Positions 25,961 through 34,083 of a stretch of DNA of 37,735 nucleotides are shown piece after piece. This DNA comes from Phycisphaerae bacterium. GTDB lineage: Bacteria; Planctomycetota; Phycisphaerae; Tepidisphaerales; Tepidisphaeraceae. The notes under the pieces are model-generated. The model was not told the DNA's origin. It saw only the letters and a program-made list of their open reading frames with translations, and did not search any database. The position numbers were made by a program, and so were the translations under genes. The DNA is taken from the NCBI GenBank assembly GCA_025924315.1, contig JAICIO010000050.1, positions 1 through 37,735 on the forward strand, given 5' to 3'. Every line of letters starts with the position of its first letter. Within the stretch, counting starts at the first letter, position 1.

Positions 25961-27778
25961 ATGACGCAACTCGCTGATCGAAATTCTGCAACGGCGACCG
26001 ACCATGTGTTGGGGACCGAACCTAAAAATCTCAACTTGTTTGTCAAAGCGTGGATCGACGAATGCGTCGCGATGTGCAGGCCTGACAAGGTATTTTGGTG
26101 CGACGGCTCGCGCGCTGAAGCCGATGCGCTGCTTGACCAGGGTGTGCGCGACGGCGTGTTCATCCGCCTCAATCCGGACAAGCTTCCGCGATCGTATCTG
26201 CATCGCAGCAATCCGAATGATGTGGCGCGGAGCGAGCACCTCACGTTTATCTGCACCCCGTCGCAGGACTCGGCCGGCCCGACCAACAACTGGATGGAGA
26301 CGAAGCAAGCCTTCGCGAAATTGCGCGAGCTGTTCAACCGCTGCATGCAGGGGCGCACGATGTACGTCGTGCCGTTCGTGATGGGGCCGATCGGCTCGCC
26401 GCTGGCGCGCGTCGGTGTCGAGCTGACCGATTCGCTCTACGTCGCGGTGTCGATGGGCGTCATGACGCGCATGGGAAAGATCGCGTGGGAACAGCTCGGC
26501 GACGATGATGAATTCACGCGATGCCTGCACTCTCTCGGCGATGTGAATCCGGATCGGCGATACATCTGCCACTTCCCCCGCGAGAACACAATTTGGAGTT
26601 TCGGCTCCGGCTACGGCGGAAATGCGCTGCTCGGCAAGAAGTGCATGGCCCTGCGCATCGCGAGTTATCTTGGCCGGCAGAAAGAATGGATGGCCGAGCA
26701 CATGCTCATTCTCGGCGCGCAGGCGCCCGATGGTGAGAAGACCTACGTCACGGGCGCGTTCCCGTCATCCTGCGGCAAGACCAACTTCGCGATGCTCATT
26801 CCGCCGGAGAAGTACAAGAAGGAGGGCTGGAAGATCACGACCGTCGGCGACGACATCGCGTGGATGTGGGTCGACCCGAGCACGGGGCGATTGCGCGCGA
26901 TCAATCCCGAGGCGGGCTATTTCGGCGTCGTTCCCGGCACGAACGAGAAGAGCAACCCGAACGCAATGGCGATCATGTCGCACGACACGATCTACACGAA
27001 CGTCGCGCTCCTGCCCGATGGCGACGTGTGGTGGGAAGGCAAGACGAAAGAGCCGCCGGCGGAGGCCATCGACTGGCAAGGCCAGAAGTGGACGCCCGGT
27101 TTTGGTCGCAAGGCGGCGCATCCGAACAGTCGCTTCACCGCACCGATGAAGAACAATCCGGTGCTCGACGAAAACGCGGACGACCCCGCCGGCGTGCCGG
27201 TGCACGGCATCATCTTCGGCGGACGGCGCAGCAAAGTGATCCCGCTTGTCTACCAGGCCTTCAACTGGGTGCACGGCGTGTATCTCGGCGCCACCGTCGG
27301 TTCCGAAACGACTGCGGCAGCGACGGGACAGGTCGGCATCGTCCGTCGCGATCCGATGGCCATGCTCCCGTTCATTGGCTACAACATTCGCGACTATCTC
27401 GTGCACTGGTTCCGCATGCGCAAGAAGATGACGGACTGCCCGCGGCTCTTTCACGTCAACTGGTTCCGACAGGATGAGATCGGCAAATACCTTTGGCCCG
27501 GTTATGGCGAAAACATGCGTGTGCTGAAGTGGATCATCGATCGCTGCCACGGCCGCGCGTATTCGGTCGAGCATCCGATTGGCTGGATGCCGCGCGTCGA
27601 TCAATTCGATCTTGAAGGCATTGACGTCAGTGCCGACGATTTCGAGAAAATGCAGACGGTCACCATCGACGATCTGAAATCGGAACTGCTCAGCCAGGAA
27701 GAGTTGTTTCTTAAAATGGCAGGCGATTTACCGAAGGAAATCCTCTTCCAGCGCGAACTCCTCATCGCACGTCTTTGA
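25961..27778 (+). CDS. pckG: GTP-dependent phosphoenolpyruvate carboxykinase
   Basis: A protein of 605 aa, the normal length for the GTP-dependent class, starting at ATG 25961 with GGAAAGGG upstream. It catalyses oxaloacetate + GTP to PEP + GDP + CO2, the entry step of gluconeogenesis, in the cytoplasm. Key regions are visible: the FPSSCGKTN P-loop with the reactive Cys271, DDIAWMWVD for metal binding, RAINPEAGYFGVVPGTN, and FGGRRSKVIPLVYQAFNW for nucleotide binding. All are intact. It is probably a single gene followed by a hairpin. The adjacent divergent sugar importer and uronate locus fit an organism moving between sugar use and gluconeogenesis, but no shared regulation is visible. Confidence 0.97.
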   Translation: MTQLADRNSATATDHVLGTEPKNLNLFVKAWIDECVAMCRPDKVFWCDGSRAEADALLDQGVRDGVFIRLNPDKLPRSYLHRSNPNDVARSEHLTFICTPSQDSAGPTNNWMETKQAFAKLRELFNRCMQGRTMYVVPFVMGPIGSPLARVGVELTDSLYVAVSMGVMTRMGKIAWEQLGDDDEFTRCLHSLGDVNPDRRYICHFPRENTIWSFGSGYGGNALLGKKCMALRIASYLGRQKEWMAEHMLILGAQAPDGEKTYVTGAFPSSCGKTNFAMLIPPEKYKKEGWKITTVGDDIAWMWVDPSTGRLRAINPEAGYFGVVPGTNEKSNPNAMAIMSHDTIYTNVALLPDGDVWWEGKTKEPPAEAIDWQGQKWTPGFGRKAAHPNSRFTAPMKNNPVLDENADDPAGVPVHGIIFGGRRSKVIPLVYQAFNWVHGVYLGATVGSETTAAATGQVGIVRRDPMAMLPFIGYNIRDYLVHWFRMRKKMTDCPRLFHVNWFRQDEIGKYLWPGYGENMRVLKWIIDRCHGRAYSVEHPIGWMPRVDQFDLEGIDVSADDFEKMQTVTIDDLKSELLSQEELFLKMAGDLPKEILFQRELLIARL

Positions 27779-27785
27779 TCTTCTC

Positions 27786-27807
27786 CCCTCTCCCTTGAGG
27801 GAGAGGG
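27786..27807 (+). terminator. Hairpin after pckG
   Basis: CCCTCTCCCT pairs with AGGGAGAGGG, ten base pairs with a two-base loop, 7 bases after the pckG stop. No T run follows; GGGTGAGGGTGA follows instead. This sequence type is also a common dispersed repeat. Confidence 0.5.
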
Positions 27808-27866
27808 TAAGGGTGAGGGTGAACCGTGCGAGTCGAGTTGCGTTACTTCCTCGACCCGTGCTCGAT

Positions 27867-27940
27867 GTCATCCTGAGCGCAGCGAAGGACCTCGATAACG
27901 AGCGTAGCTCCCGATCCCGAGATCCTTCGCTCAGGATGAC
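27867..27940. repeat. Palindromic repeat, copy 4
   Basis: A 74-bp, slightly shortened member of the family seen at 7281, 10819 and 14328. The left arm is GTCATCCTGAGCGCAGCGAA and the right arm ends CCTTCGCTCAGGATGAC, lacking a few bases. It lies about 75 bases before the start of the Gfo/Idh/MocA gene. Confidence 0.88.
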
Positions 27941-28015
27941 GGTTGACGGCACTTCCGTTATTCTTTCCCGCCCGTGCGCTCGGCGCACGATTCGAAGTTC
28001 ATTCACGGAAACATC

Positions 28016-29128
28016 ATGCCCGAAAAAACACGTATCGGTCTCGTCGGCTGCGGTGCCATCGCTGGCGCTTATCTGCCGATGCTCAAGAACTTCCCGTTCC
28101 TCGAGGTCGCCGCGTGCGCGGATCTGAACATCGAGGCGGCCAAGAAGCGCGCCGCCGAATTCGGCGTGCCAAAAGTTCACAACACGGTCGACGACCTGAT
28201 GAAGGACGACTCGATCCAGGTCGTGCTGAACCTGACGATTCCGAAAGCCCACGTGCCCGTGGCGATGCAGTCGATCGAGAACGGCAAGTACACATTCGCG
28301 GAGAAGCCGTTTGCAATTAATCGCGACGAGGGCAAGCAACTCCTCGCGGCCGCGAAGAAGGCGAAAAAGAAGGTCGGCTGCGCGCCTGACACGTTCATGG
28401 GCGCCGGTGTTCAAACCGCCCGCGCGGAGATCGAGAAGGGCACCATCGGCAAACCGGTCGCGTTCACCGCGTTCATGATGTGCCGCGGACACGAGCACTG
28501 GCACCCCAGTCCCGAGTTTTACTACCAGCCCGGCGGCGGCCCGATGTTCGACATGGGGCCATACTACATTACCGCGCTCTTGAATCTCCTCGGCCACGTC
28601 ACGCGCGTGACCGGCATGGCGAAGATTGCGATTCCGGATCGCACCATCACGAGCGAGCCGCTGAAGGGAAAGAAGATCGATGTGCAAACGTACGATCACA
28701 TCGCCGGCGCGATGGAGTTTGAGAGCGGCGTGATGGGCACGATGGTGCAGAGCTTCGCGACGCGCTTCTGCGAGCTTGGCGGTAAACATCCGATCACGAT
28801 TTACGGCACGGATGGCACGATGAAGGTGCCGGATCCGAACACGTTCGACGGCACGGTTCTCGTGCGAACGACGAACGATGCGGAATGGCGCGAAGTTCCA
28901 CACGCGACGCCGAAAGGCTACGGCCGCGGCGTCGGCATCGCCGACATGATCGCATCGATCCAGCACAAGCGGCCGTTCCGATCGACCGGCGAACAGGCCT
29001 TCGCTGTGCTCGACATCATGCAAGGATTCATTGACTCAGCCGAGACCGGCAAGGCGTACAAGGTGAAGGCGAAGTACGAGCGCCCACCGATGATGCGAAG
29101 CGATTTGCCCTTCGGTCAGCTGGACTGA
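28016..29128 (+). CDS. Gfo/Idh/MocA family oxidoreductase
   Basis: A protein of 370 aa from ATG 28016; the upstream in-frame codons to 27974 do not look like protein. The N-terminal Rossmann domain has RIGLVGCGAIAGAYLPML and ADLNIEAAKKRA for NAD(P) binding, and FAEKPFAINRDEG carries the conserved EKP lysine. The second domain has the GGGPMFDMGPYYITALLNLLG segment of the active-site face. Family members oxidise or reduce sugars, inositols or their derivatives; the substrate cannot be told. It has no signal peptide, so acts in the cytoplasm. Its end overlaps the convergent Nudix gene by 13 bp. Confidence 0.9.
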   Translation: MPEKTRIGLVGCGAIAGAYLPMLKNFPFLEVAACADLNIEAAKKRAAEFGVPKVHNTVDDLMKDDSIQVVLNLTIPKAHVPVAMQSIENGKYTFAEKPFAINRDEGKQLLAAAKKAKKKVGCAPDTFMGAGVQTARAEIEKGTIGKPVAFTAFMMCRGHEHWHPSPEFYYQPGGGPMFDMGPYYITALLNLLGHVTRVTGMAKIAIPDRTITSEPLKGKKIDVQTYDHIAGAMEFESGVMGTMVQSFATRFCELGGKHPITIYGTDGTMKVPDPNTFDGTVLVRTTNDAEWREVPHATPKGYGRGVGIADMIASIQHKRPFRSTGEQAFAVLDIMQGFIDSAETGKAYKVKAKYERPPMMRSDLPFGQLD

Positions 29129-29583
29129 TCGAGGAGTGATTGCACGAGCGTCAGCGGAAAATTCGCGCCCTCGCGCACATCGCGCATCGCCGCGCGCAGG
29201 ACTTTCGGCGCGACGAGCTCCTTGTCGGGCATTGCCTCGAGTTCGGCAAAGGAAACGAATCGAACGGCGAGAATCTCATCGCCGGCATTGGGTTCGCCCT
29301 CGGCGCTCGCGGCGAAGACGAATCGAATCGCCTGCGATCGCGCATACACGCCGACTAAATGAGTGAGCGTTCCTCGGAGCTTCGTCTCCTCGTGGAGCTC
29401 TCGCACGGCCGCATCGTCAAGCGGCTCGCCGTGCTCGACGTGTCCGCCGGGCAGGTTCCAAAGCTTGTAAGACGCCTGTTTCGCTTCCTGCACGAGCAGA
29501 ATCTTTCCATAGCGCACAACGGCGATGCTCACGTGAATGAGAAAGCGCGGTCTCTGTGCGCTCGGATCACTTTGCAGATTCAT
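29116..29583 (-). CDS. Nudix hydrolase
   Basis: A protein of 155 aa. Residues 47-69 form an intact Nudix box, GGHVEHGEPLDDAAVRELHEET, matching Gx5Ex7REuxEE for metal-dependent hydrolysis of nucleoside diphosphate derivatives. VRYGKILLVQEA and LWNLPGG upstream are typical. The substrate is not predictable. The ATG at 29583 lies 17 bases inside the end of the S41 peptidase gene, so the two are co-translated. Its 3' end overlaps the convergent dehydrogenase gene. Confidence 0.92.
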   Translation of the reverse strand: MNLQSDPSAQRPRFLIHVSIAVVRYGKILLVQEAKQASYKLWNLPGGHVEHGEPLDDAAVRELHEETKLRGTLTHLVGVYARSQAIRFVFAASAEGEPNAGDEILAVRFVSFAELEAMPDKELVAPKVLRAAMRDVREGANFPLTLVQSLLDQSS

Positions 29584-30784
29584 CGCTCATCAACCATTTC
29601 TTGGCGGTTTCGAGAACTGTGTCTTTCCCTTGCGCGAGATCCTTCGCATTCACTCGCACCGGCATGTCGGGCTCGAGCCCGCGGCGCTCGATGGGGCGGT
29701 CGAGGAAGCCGGTGTACGCCTTTACCGGGACGATCACTTTGTAGAGCCCGTTCGTCAGCGTGTATTCCTCTTTTCGCGAAGACGCGCCGGACGTCGTCGA
29801 GCCAAAAGTTTTCGCACGCTTCTTCGCGATGAACCATGAGGCCCAGCCTTCGCCGGCGCTGATCGTGCGCTCGTCGAGCAGCAGGGCGATCTTGCCCTTG
29901 AATCGCGGACGGTCGGGCTCGTCTTTGTCGTCGAGATCGAAATTGCGGAACGATCGATCCGCGTCAAATCCGCCGCCGCTGTTTCCACGAACGTCGATGA
30001 TAATGCCTTTGCAACTGCCGAGCAGCCGTACGGCGCGGTCGAGTCCATCGATCAGGTTGTCGTTGATGCGGCGAACGTAGATGTAGCCGACGTCCTGATT
30101 CAGATGCTTCGGCTCGACCGACCCGGAATCATCAATGCCGTGAATCGGCACCGGCAACCGCGGGAGATAGCGCACACCCAGCGTCGCGGGGATTTCGAAG
30201 CCGCTCTGTCTCACATCGGAATCTTCCGTCACAAGGCGCACCTTCGCGCCGCGCTGCATCTGGCGGATGAACATCTTTGCGGCGTCGTAGCGCAGCGCCC
30301 GATCACTCGAATAGCCGGACCATTTCGTCGCGTTGTTTTCCCACGCTTTCATCGCCGCCTCGGCAGATTTGCCGTTCACCGACACGACCGCCATCCCGAT
30401 CTTGACCCCAGCGTTCTCCGCAGGTGAGCCTTTGTCGACGTAGTACACCACTGGCCGCTCGCGATCATCAATGACGCATGCGAAGCCGGGATCCCATTGG
30501 GGGAAATCAATCGGTGGAAACTTCGCGGTCCCTTCGAGCAGTTGCGCGTGGCTGTCCCGAAGCTTCGCGACGAGCTCCAGGCAAAGCCGGCCGAAGTCAT
30601 CGTCCGTCTGAACGTCCTTCGCTTTTGGAAGGAGCTCGTTGCCGACCTTCTTCCAATCGATCTTCTTTAGCTGGAAGCACGGATACACTTCGCCAAGGTG
30701 ATCGTAGAGGTCTTTGAACGAACGCTCATAGTCCCTCGCGTCGTGCGTTGTTTGTGCGCGCGCGACGCCCAAGAATGCGACCAA
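29567..30784 (-). CDS. Secreted S41-family peptidase with an unclear start
   Basis: About 405 aa from TTG 30784, but that start would cut the signal peptide to VAFLGVARAQ. Reading back in frame gives a full signal peptide (VIRSHFITVLSLVAFLGVARA) with no ATG, GTG or TTG; an ATT at 30814 follows AAGGCGGCGG and could be the real start. Residues 95-150 are PDZ-like (VYYVDKGSPAENAGVKIGMAV). The S41 core has GIIIDVRGNSGGG and the ERTISAGEGWASWF segment, with candidate nucleophile Ser309 counted from 30784. Such carboxy-terminal or tricorn-like peptidases cut proteins in the periplasm. The gene lies between an unknown gene and the Nudix gene. Confidence 0.85.
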   Translation of the reverse strand: MVAFLGVARAQTTHDARDYERSFKDLYDHLGEVYPCFQLKKIDWKKVGNELLPKAKDVQTDDDFGRLCLELVAKLRDSHAQLLEGTAKFPPIDFPQWDPGFACVIDDRERPVVYYVDKGSPAENAGVKIGMAVVSVNGKSAEAAMKAWENNATKWSGYSSDRALRYDAAKMFIRQMQRGAKVRLVTEDSDVRQSGFEIPATLGVRYLPRLPVPIHGIDDSGSVEPKHLNQDVGYIYVRRINDNLIDGLDRAVRLLGSCKGIIIDVRGNSGGGFDADRSFRNFDLDDKDEPDRPRFKGKIALLLDERTISAGEGWASWFIAKKRAKTFGSTTSGASSRKEEYTLTNGLYKVIVPVKAYTGFLDRPIERRGLEPDMPVRVNAKDLAQGKDTVLETAKKWLMSDESAK

Positions 30785-30818
30785 AGATAAAACAGTGATG
30801 AAGTGTGAACGAATGACC

Positions 30819-30840
30819 GCCGCCTTTTTAGGACGGCGGC
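30819..30840 (-). other. Hairpin over the ribosome-binding region of the S41 peptidase gene
   Basis: On the minus strand GCCGCC pairs with GGCGGC around the loop GTCCTAAAAA. The 3' arm covers the purine-rich AAGGCGG that would serve the ATT at 30814. It lies directly after the stop of the upstream gene, so it could end that gene or control access to the next start. Confidence 0.5.
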
Positions 30841-30841
30841 A

Positions 30842-31291
30842 TCATACCTCGGGTGGGGCGAATTTCGCGCTGCGAACCATCCCGTTGCAATCCTCGATTG
30901 AGACCATCGTGTTGGCCTCCTCCTCGCGCACGCGTGGTATCGAAAAGAATGCAACGATGAGTCCATCGTGCGTGACGCGGTACCAGAGTCGCACGATATC
31001 ATCCGTCGTGCGATAGCTGCCGCTGCCGAAGGGAAGGAAGTCGATGAAACGCCGCTCCTGATCTTCAAAGATCGCGCCTTCGGGTGGCAACGCGAGCTTC
31101 GTCGCGATCTCCCAGCACTGTTCATGCGATGCCTGCCGCGGATCGACCGCATCGCGGAATTCGGAAGACATCTTCAAAAGTCCCGCTCGCGTTGGTGGAC
31201 GCCCGATCACGTGCTCGCCCTGCGGATAAAACGTCCAGTCCATCGGCGCGTTGAATATGAGCGGTCCGAATGTGAGCGGTGCAGTGACCAT
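30842..31291 (-). CDS. Conserved-looking protein of unknown function
   Basis: A protein of 149 aa from the ATG at 31291, with AAGG about 9 bases upstream. It has no signal peptide or membrane segment. Composition is that of a globular soluble protein, with Trp-rich and aromatic stretches (APMDWTFYPQGEH, VRLWYRVTHDGLIVAFFSIP). I recognise no family. It is the first gene of a minus-strand group with the S41 peptidase and Nudix genes, but nothing shows a shared role. A real gene is supported by normal codon usage and the tight fit to the following gene. Confidence 0.65.
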   Translation of the reverse strand: MVTAPLTFGPLIFNAPMDWTFYPQGEHVIGRPPTRAGLLKMSSEFRDAVDPRQASHEQCWEIATKLALPPEGAIFEDQERRFIDFLPFGSGSYRTTDDIVRLWYRVTHDGLIVAFFSIPRVREEEANTMVSIEDCNGMVRSAKFAPPEV

Positions 31292-31391
31292 CGGCCGATC
31301 CTTATAAGACCGCGAACGTCCGAACGACCACTGTAGCAGGCGCGTTTCTGTCCCACCACAAGGAAATCGGCAGGCAAGGAATCAAGATGAC

Positions 31392-31423
31392 AATGCAGGC
31401 ATCCGATGACTAAAATGCAGGCA
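31392..31423 (+). promoter_or_regulatory. Direct repeats before the toxin-antitoxin pair
   Basis: AATGCAGGCA occurs at 31392-31401 and again at 31414-31423, 22 bases apart (about two helical turns), the second ending one base before the antitoxin ATG. This is the position and spacing expected of an operator for self-repression by an antitoxin; binding is inference. Confidence 0.45.
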
Positions 31424-31424
31424 C

Positions 31425-31673
31425 ATGCAATACACGATCCGACAAGTTCCCAAGGCCGTCGATAAAGCTCTCCGCGCCAAAGCAAAGGCGGAAGGCAAGA
31501 GCCTGAATGAAGTCGCGGTGCAAGCGCTCAGGACGGGATTGGGCCTCGACGACTCGAATGCGCCAAAGCGGGATCTTTCTTTTCTCGTCGGGACGCTCAC
31601 CCCGGAAGACGCGAAGGCCATGGACGAGGCGCGCGAGATGTTCGAACAGATTGACGAGGATGCCTGGCGATGA
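31425..31673 (+). CDS. vapB: VapB/FitA-type antitoxin
   Basis: A small protein of 82 aa. Residues 1-40 (MQYTIRQVPKAVDKALRAKA then GKSLNEVAVQAL) fit a ribbon-helix-helix DNA-binding domain as in FitA or VapB. The acidic C-terminal tail (LTPEDAKAMDEAREMFEQID) should wrap and inhibit the toxin. Its stop overlaps the toxin start by ATGA. Such antitoxins repress their own operon; the direct repeats upstream are candidate sites. Confidence 0.82.
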   Translation: MQYTIRQVPKAVDKALRAKAKAEGKSLNEVAVQALRTGLGLDDSNAPKRDLSFLVGTLTPEDAKAMDEAREMFEQIDEDAWR

Positions 31674-32053
31674 TCCTCGTGATCGACACGAATCGATATC
31701 GCGATCTGCGTGACCACGTTCTCGAAGTCGTCCAGATTGTGCAAACTGCGACAGAGGTCCACATTCCATTCGTTGTGCTTGCAGAACTCAAGGTCGGCTT
31801 CGGCCAGGGAAAGAGAAAGATCGAGAACGAACGACTGCTCAATCAGTTTTTGAGCCAGAGCGGCGTACATGTGGCGTTTCCGGACGCGACGACCGTGGAC
31901 GTCTATTCAAATCTCTTTGTCGATTTAAAGGCACGCGGAAGACCGCTTCCCCTGAATGATCTGTGGATCGCAGCACTCAGCGTGCAACACGGTTGGACGC
32001 TCTATTCGCGCGACAAGCATTTCGATCATCTGCCGCAGGTCGCGCGGATCTAA
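31670..32053 (+). CDS. vapC: VapC-type PIN-domain ribonuclease toxin
   Basis: A PIN-domain protein of 127 aa. The four acidic residues that bind metal are present: Asp6 in VIDTNRYRD, Glu39 in LAELKVGF, Asp97 in LPLNDLWIAA and Asp115 in SRDKHFD, so the nuclease should be active. VapC toxins cut specific tRNAs or rRNA and stop translation when the antitoxin is lost. It is coupled to the antitoxin by a 4-base overlap and ends 10 bases from the convergent topoisomerase gene. Confidence 0.88.
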   Translation: MILVIDTNRYRDLRDHVLEVVQIVQTATEVHIPFVVLAELKVGFGQGKRKIENERLLNQFLSQSGVHVAFPDATTVDVYSNLFVDLKARGRPLPLNDLWIAALSVQHGWTLYSRDKHFDHLPQVARI

Positions 32054-32063
32054 CCCCACGTTT

Positions 32064-33989
32064 TTAGACGTCCAGTTCATCCGCCTCTTCCGCGCGTTCC
32101 ATTATGAAACGGAACCGGGCGGAGGCGTCTTTGCCCATGAGTTCGTTGATCACGCGGTCGGTTGTGAGGGCGTCGGAGATCTCGACTCGGAGGAGGCGGC
32201 GGGTTTTGGGGTTGAGCGTTGTATCCCAGAGGACCTTTGGCATCATTTCGCCGAGGCCTTTGAAGCGGGTGATCTCGGGCTTGGCGTTGCCCTTGGCGTG
32301 CTGCTTGATGATGCGTTCTTTGTCAGCGTCGTCGGCGGCCCAGTGGGTTTCTTTGCCGATGTCGACGCGATAGAGCGGAGGCATGGCGAGATAGACGCGA
32401 CCGGCTTCGATAAGCGGGCGCATGTGCCGGAAGATGAAGGTGAGCAGCAGCGTCGTGATGTGGTGGCCGTCGCTGTCAGCGTCGGCGAGCAGCACGACGC
32501 GCTGGTAACGCAGTTTGTCGGGATCGCAATCGGGTCCGGCGCCGCAGCCCAGTGCGATGATGAGATCCGCGATCTCGCGATTCTCGACGACCTTCGCGAG
32601 CGACGAACCTTCGGTGTTCAGTACCTTGCCGCGCAGCGGCAGAATCGCCTGCTTGTTGCGATCGCGGCCTTGCTTGGCGCTGCCGCCGGCGCTGTCGCCT
32701 TCGACGATGAACAGTTCGCTCTCGTCGCGATTGCTTGACGAGCAATCGGCGAGCTTGCCGGGGAGATTCAGTCGCCCCGCGGTTGCGGTTTTTCGACTGA
32801 TGCTGGCACTGGCGGCGCGCGAGGCTTCACGCGCGCGGGCCGCGATGATGATGCGGTTGATGATCGTCTCGGCGACCGTGCGGTTGCTGTTGAGCCACTG
32901 CTCGAGGCCCGGGCGCACCGCGTTGTCGAGCATGCCCTGCACTTCGGGATTGTTGAGCCGCTCCTTGGTCTGTCCCTGGAACTGCGGATCCTCGATGAAG
33001 ACCGAGAGCACACCGAACACGCCTTCACGAATATCTTCCGCGGCGAGACTCACGCCTCGGGGCGAGAGGTTATGCGTTTCGATGTAGTTCCGGATCGCTT
33101 TAAGCACGCCGGCACGAAGGCCGTTCTCGTGCGTTCCGCCACTGGGGGTCGGCACGCCGTTGACGTAGCTCTTCACGAGCTCTTCGGTGCTCTCCGTCCA
33201 CGAGAAACACATCTCGATGCGCACCCCGTTCTGCTTCTCGAGCACAAAGGGCTGTTCGTGCACAGGTTTGACCTGCTCGTCCGTGATGAGCTTCTTCAGG
33301 AATGCCACGATGCCGTCTTCGTGCTGGAAGGTTTCCTTCTTGCCGTTGACCTCGTCGTGCCAGATGACCTTCAGGCCTTTGTGGATGTAGCTGGCGATCT
33401 CGAGGCGCTCGCGGATCGTTTCAGGGTTGAATTCCGTTCGCGGGAAGATCTGCGGATCGGGATGAAAGAAGATTTTCGTTCCACTTCCGCGGGCGGAGCC
33501 GAGCTTCTTCAACTTGCCGGTCGGCTTGCCCTGGCGAAATTCCATTTCCCATTCGGCGCCGTCGCGCTTGATCGTGGCGACGAGTTTCTTGGAGAGCGCG
33601 TTGACGACGGAAGCGCCAACGCCGTGCAATCCGCCGGACGTCTTGTAATTGCCGGATTGGCTGTTGTCGAACTTTCCGCCGGCGTGCAGCGTGCAGAGGA
33701 TGATTTCGATCGCGGGCCGCTTGTGCTTCGGATGCATGTCGACGGGAATCCCGCGACCGTTGTCGGAGACGGAGACCGTCGCGCCGTCCTTGTGCAGCGT
33801 GACTTCAATGCAGTCGGCGTGGCCGTTCATCGCCTCGTCGACGGAGTTGTCGAAGATTTCCCAGACGAGGTGATGCAGCCCCGCCGATCCCGTCCCGCCG
33901 ATGTACATGCCGGGACGTTTGCGAACGGGCTCCAGACCTTCAAGAACGGTGATGCTGCTGGCGTTGTAAGTTGCGGTTGCTGTTGCCAT
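32064..33989 (-). CDS. Type IIA DNA topoisomerase subunit B (ParE/GyrB)
   Basis: A protein of 641 aa from ATG 33989 with AAGGAAAAG upstream. The GHKL ATPase domain shows LEGLEPVRKRPGMYIGGT, EIFDNSVDEA, DNGRGIPV and GGLHGVGASVVNALS. The transducer and TOPRIM regions show QFQGQTKERLNNPEV, ELFIVEGDSAGGSAKQGRD and the metal-binding DADSDGHH, where most gyrases have DADVDG. RFKGLGEM closes the domain. It lacks the large insert of E. coli GyrB. With subunit A upstream it makes a tetramer that passes one DNA duplex through another using ATP. Whether it is gyrase or topoisomerase IV is uncertain; I lean to the ParE type. Confidence 0.92.
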   Translation of the reverse strand: MATATATYNASSITVLEGLEPVRKRPGMYIGGTGSAGLHHLVWEIFDNSVDEAMNGHADCIEVTLHKDGATVSVSDNGRGIPVDMHPKHKRPAIEIILCTLHAGGKFDNSQSGNYKTSGGLHGVGASVVNALSKKLVATIKRDGAEWEMEFRQGKPTGKLKKLGSARGSGTKIFFHPDPQIFPRTEFNPETIRERLEIASYIHKGLKVIWHDEVNGKKETFQHEDGIVAFLKKLITDEQVKPVHEQPFVLEKQNGVRIEMCFSWTESTEELVKSYVNGVPTPSGGTHENGLRAGVLKAIRNYIETHNLSPRGVSLAAEDIREGVFGVLSVFIEDPQFQGQTKERLNNPEVQGMLDNAVRPGLEQWLNSNRTVAETIINRIIIAARAREASRAASASISRKTATAGRLNLPGKLADCSSSNRDESELFIVEGDSAGGSAKQGRDRNKQAILPLRGKVLNTEGSSLAKVVENREIADLIIALGCGAGPDCDPDKLRYQRVVLLADADSDGHHITTLLLTFIFRHMRPLIEAGRVYLAMPPLYRVDIGKETHWAADDADKERIIKQHAKGNAKPEITRFKGLGEMMPKVLWDTTLNPKTRRLLRVEISDALTTDRVINELMGKDASARFRFIMERAEEADELDV

Positions 33990-34005
33990 GATTTACTTCT
34001 TTTCC

Positions 34006-34072
34006 TTGTAGGGTGTGGTTCACCACACCGTCTTCGCATTTGAACGGCGGTGTGCTGAAGCACACCCTACAA
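34006..34072. repeat. Inverted repeat between the topoisomerase genes
   Basis: TTGTAGGGTGTG at 34006 pairs with CACACCCTACAA ending at 34072, and each half holds an internal small hairpin (GGTGTGGTTCACCACACC and GTGTGCTGAAGCACAC). The element fills two thirds of the gap between subunit A and subunit B genes and is a third repeat type in the window. Confidence 0.8.
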
Positions 34073-34083
34073 GAGGTCGCGAT

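Noticed and set aside
7281-27940. The repeated palindromes as a CRISPR array
   Set aside because: The copies are kilobases apart, are long inverted repeats, and have no regular spacers; no cas gene is present.
31293-31424. A mobile-element boundary next to the toxin-antitoxin pair
   Set aside because: No transposase, integrase, terminal inverted repeat or target duplication is visible; only the short direct repeats.
33072-34043. A 323-codon plus-strand frame opposite topoisomerase B
   Set aside because: Shadow of the ATPase domain; also runs through the intergenic palindrome.
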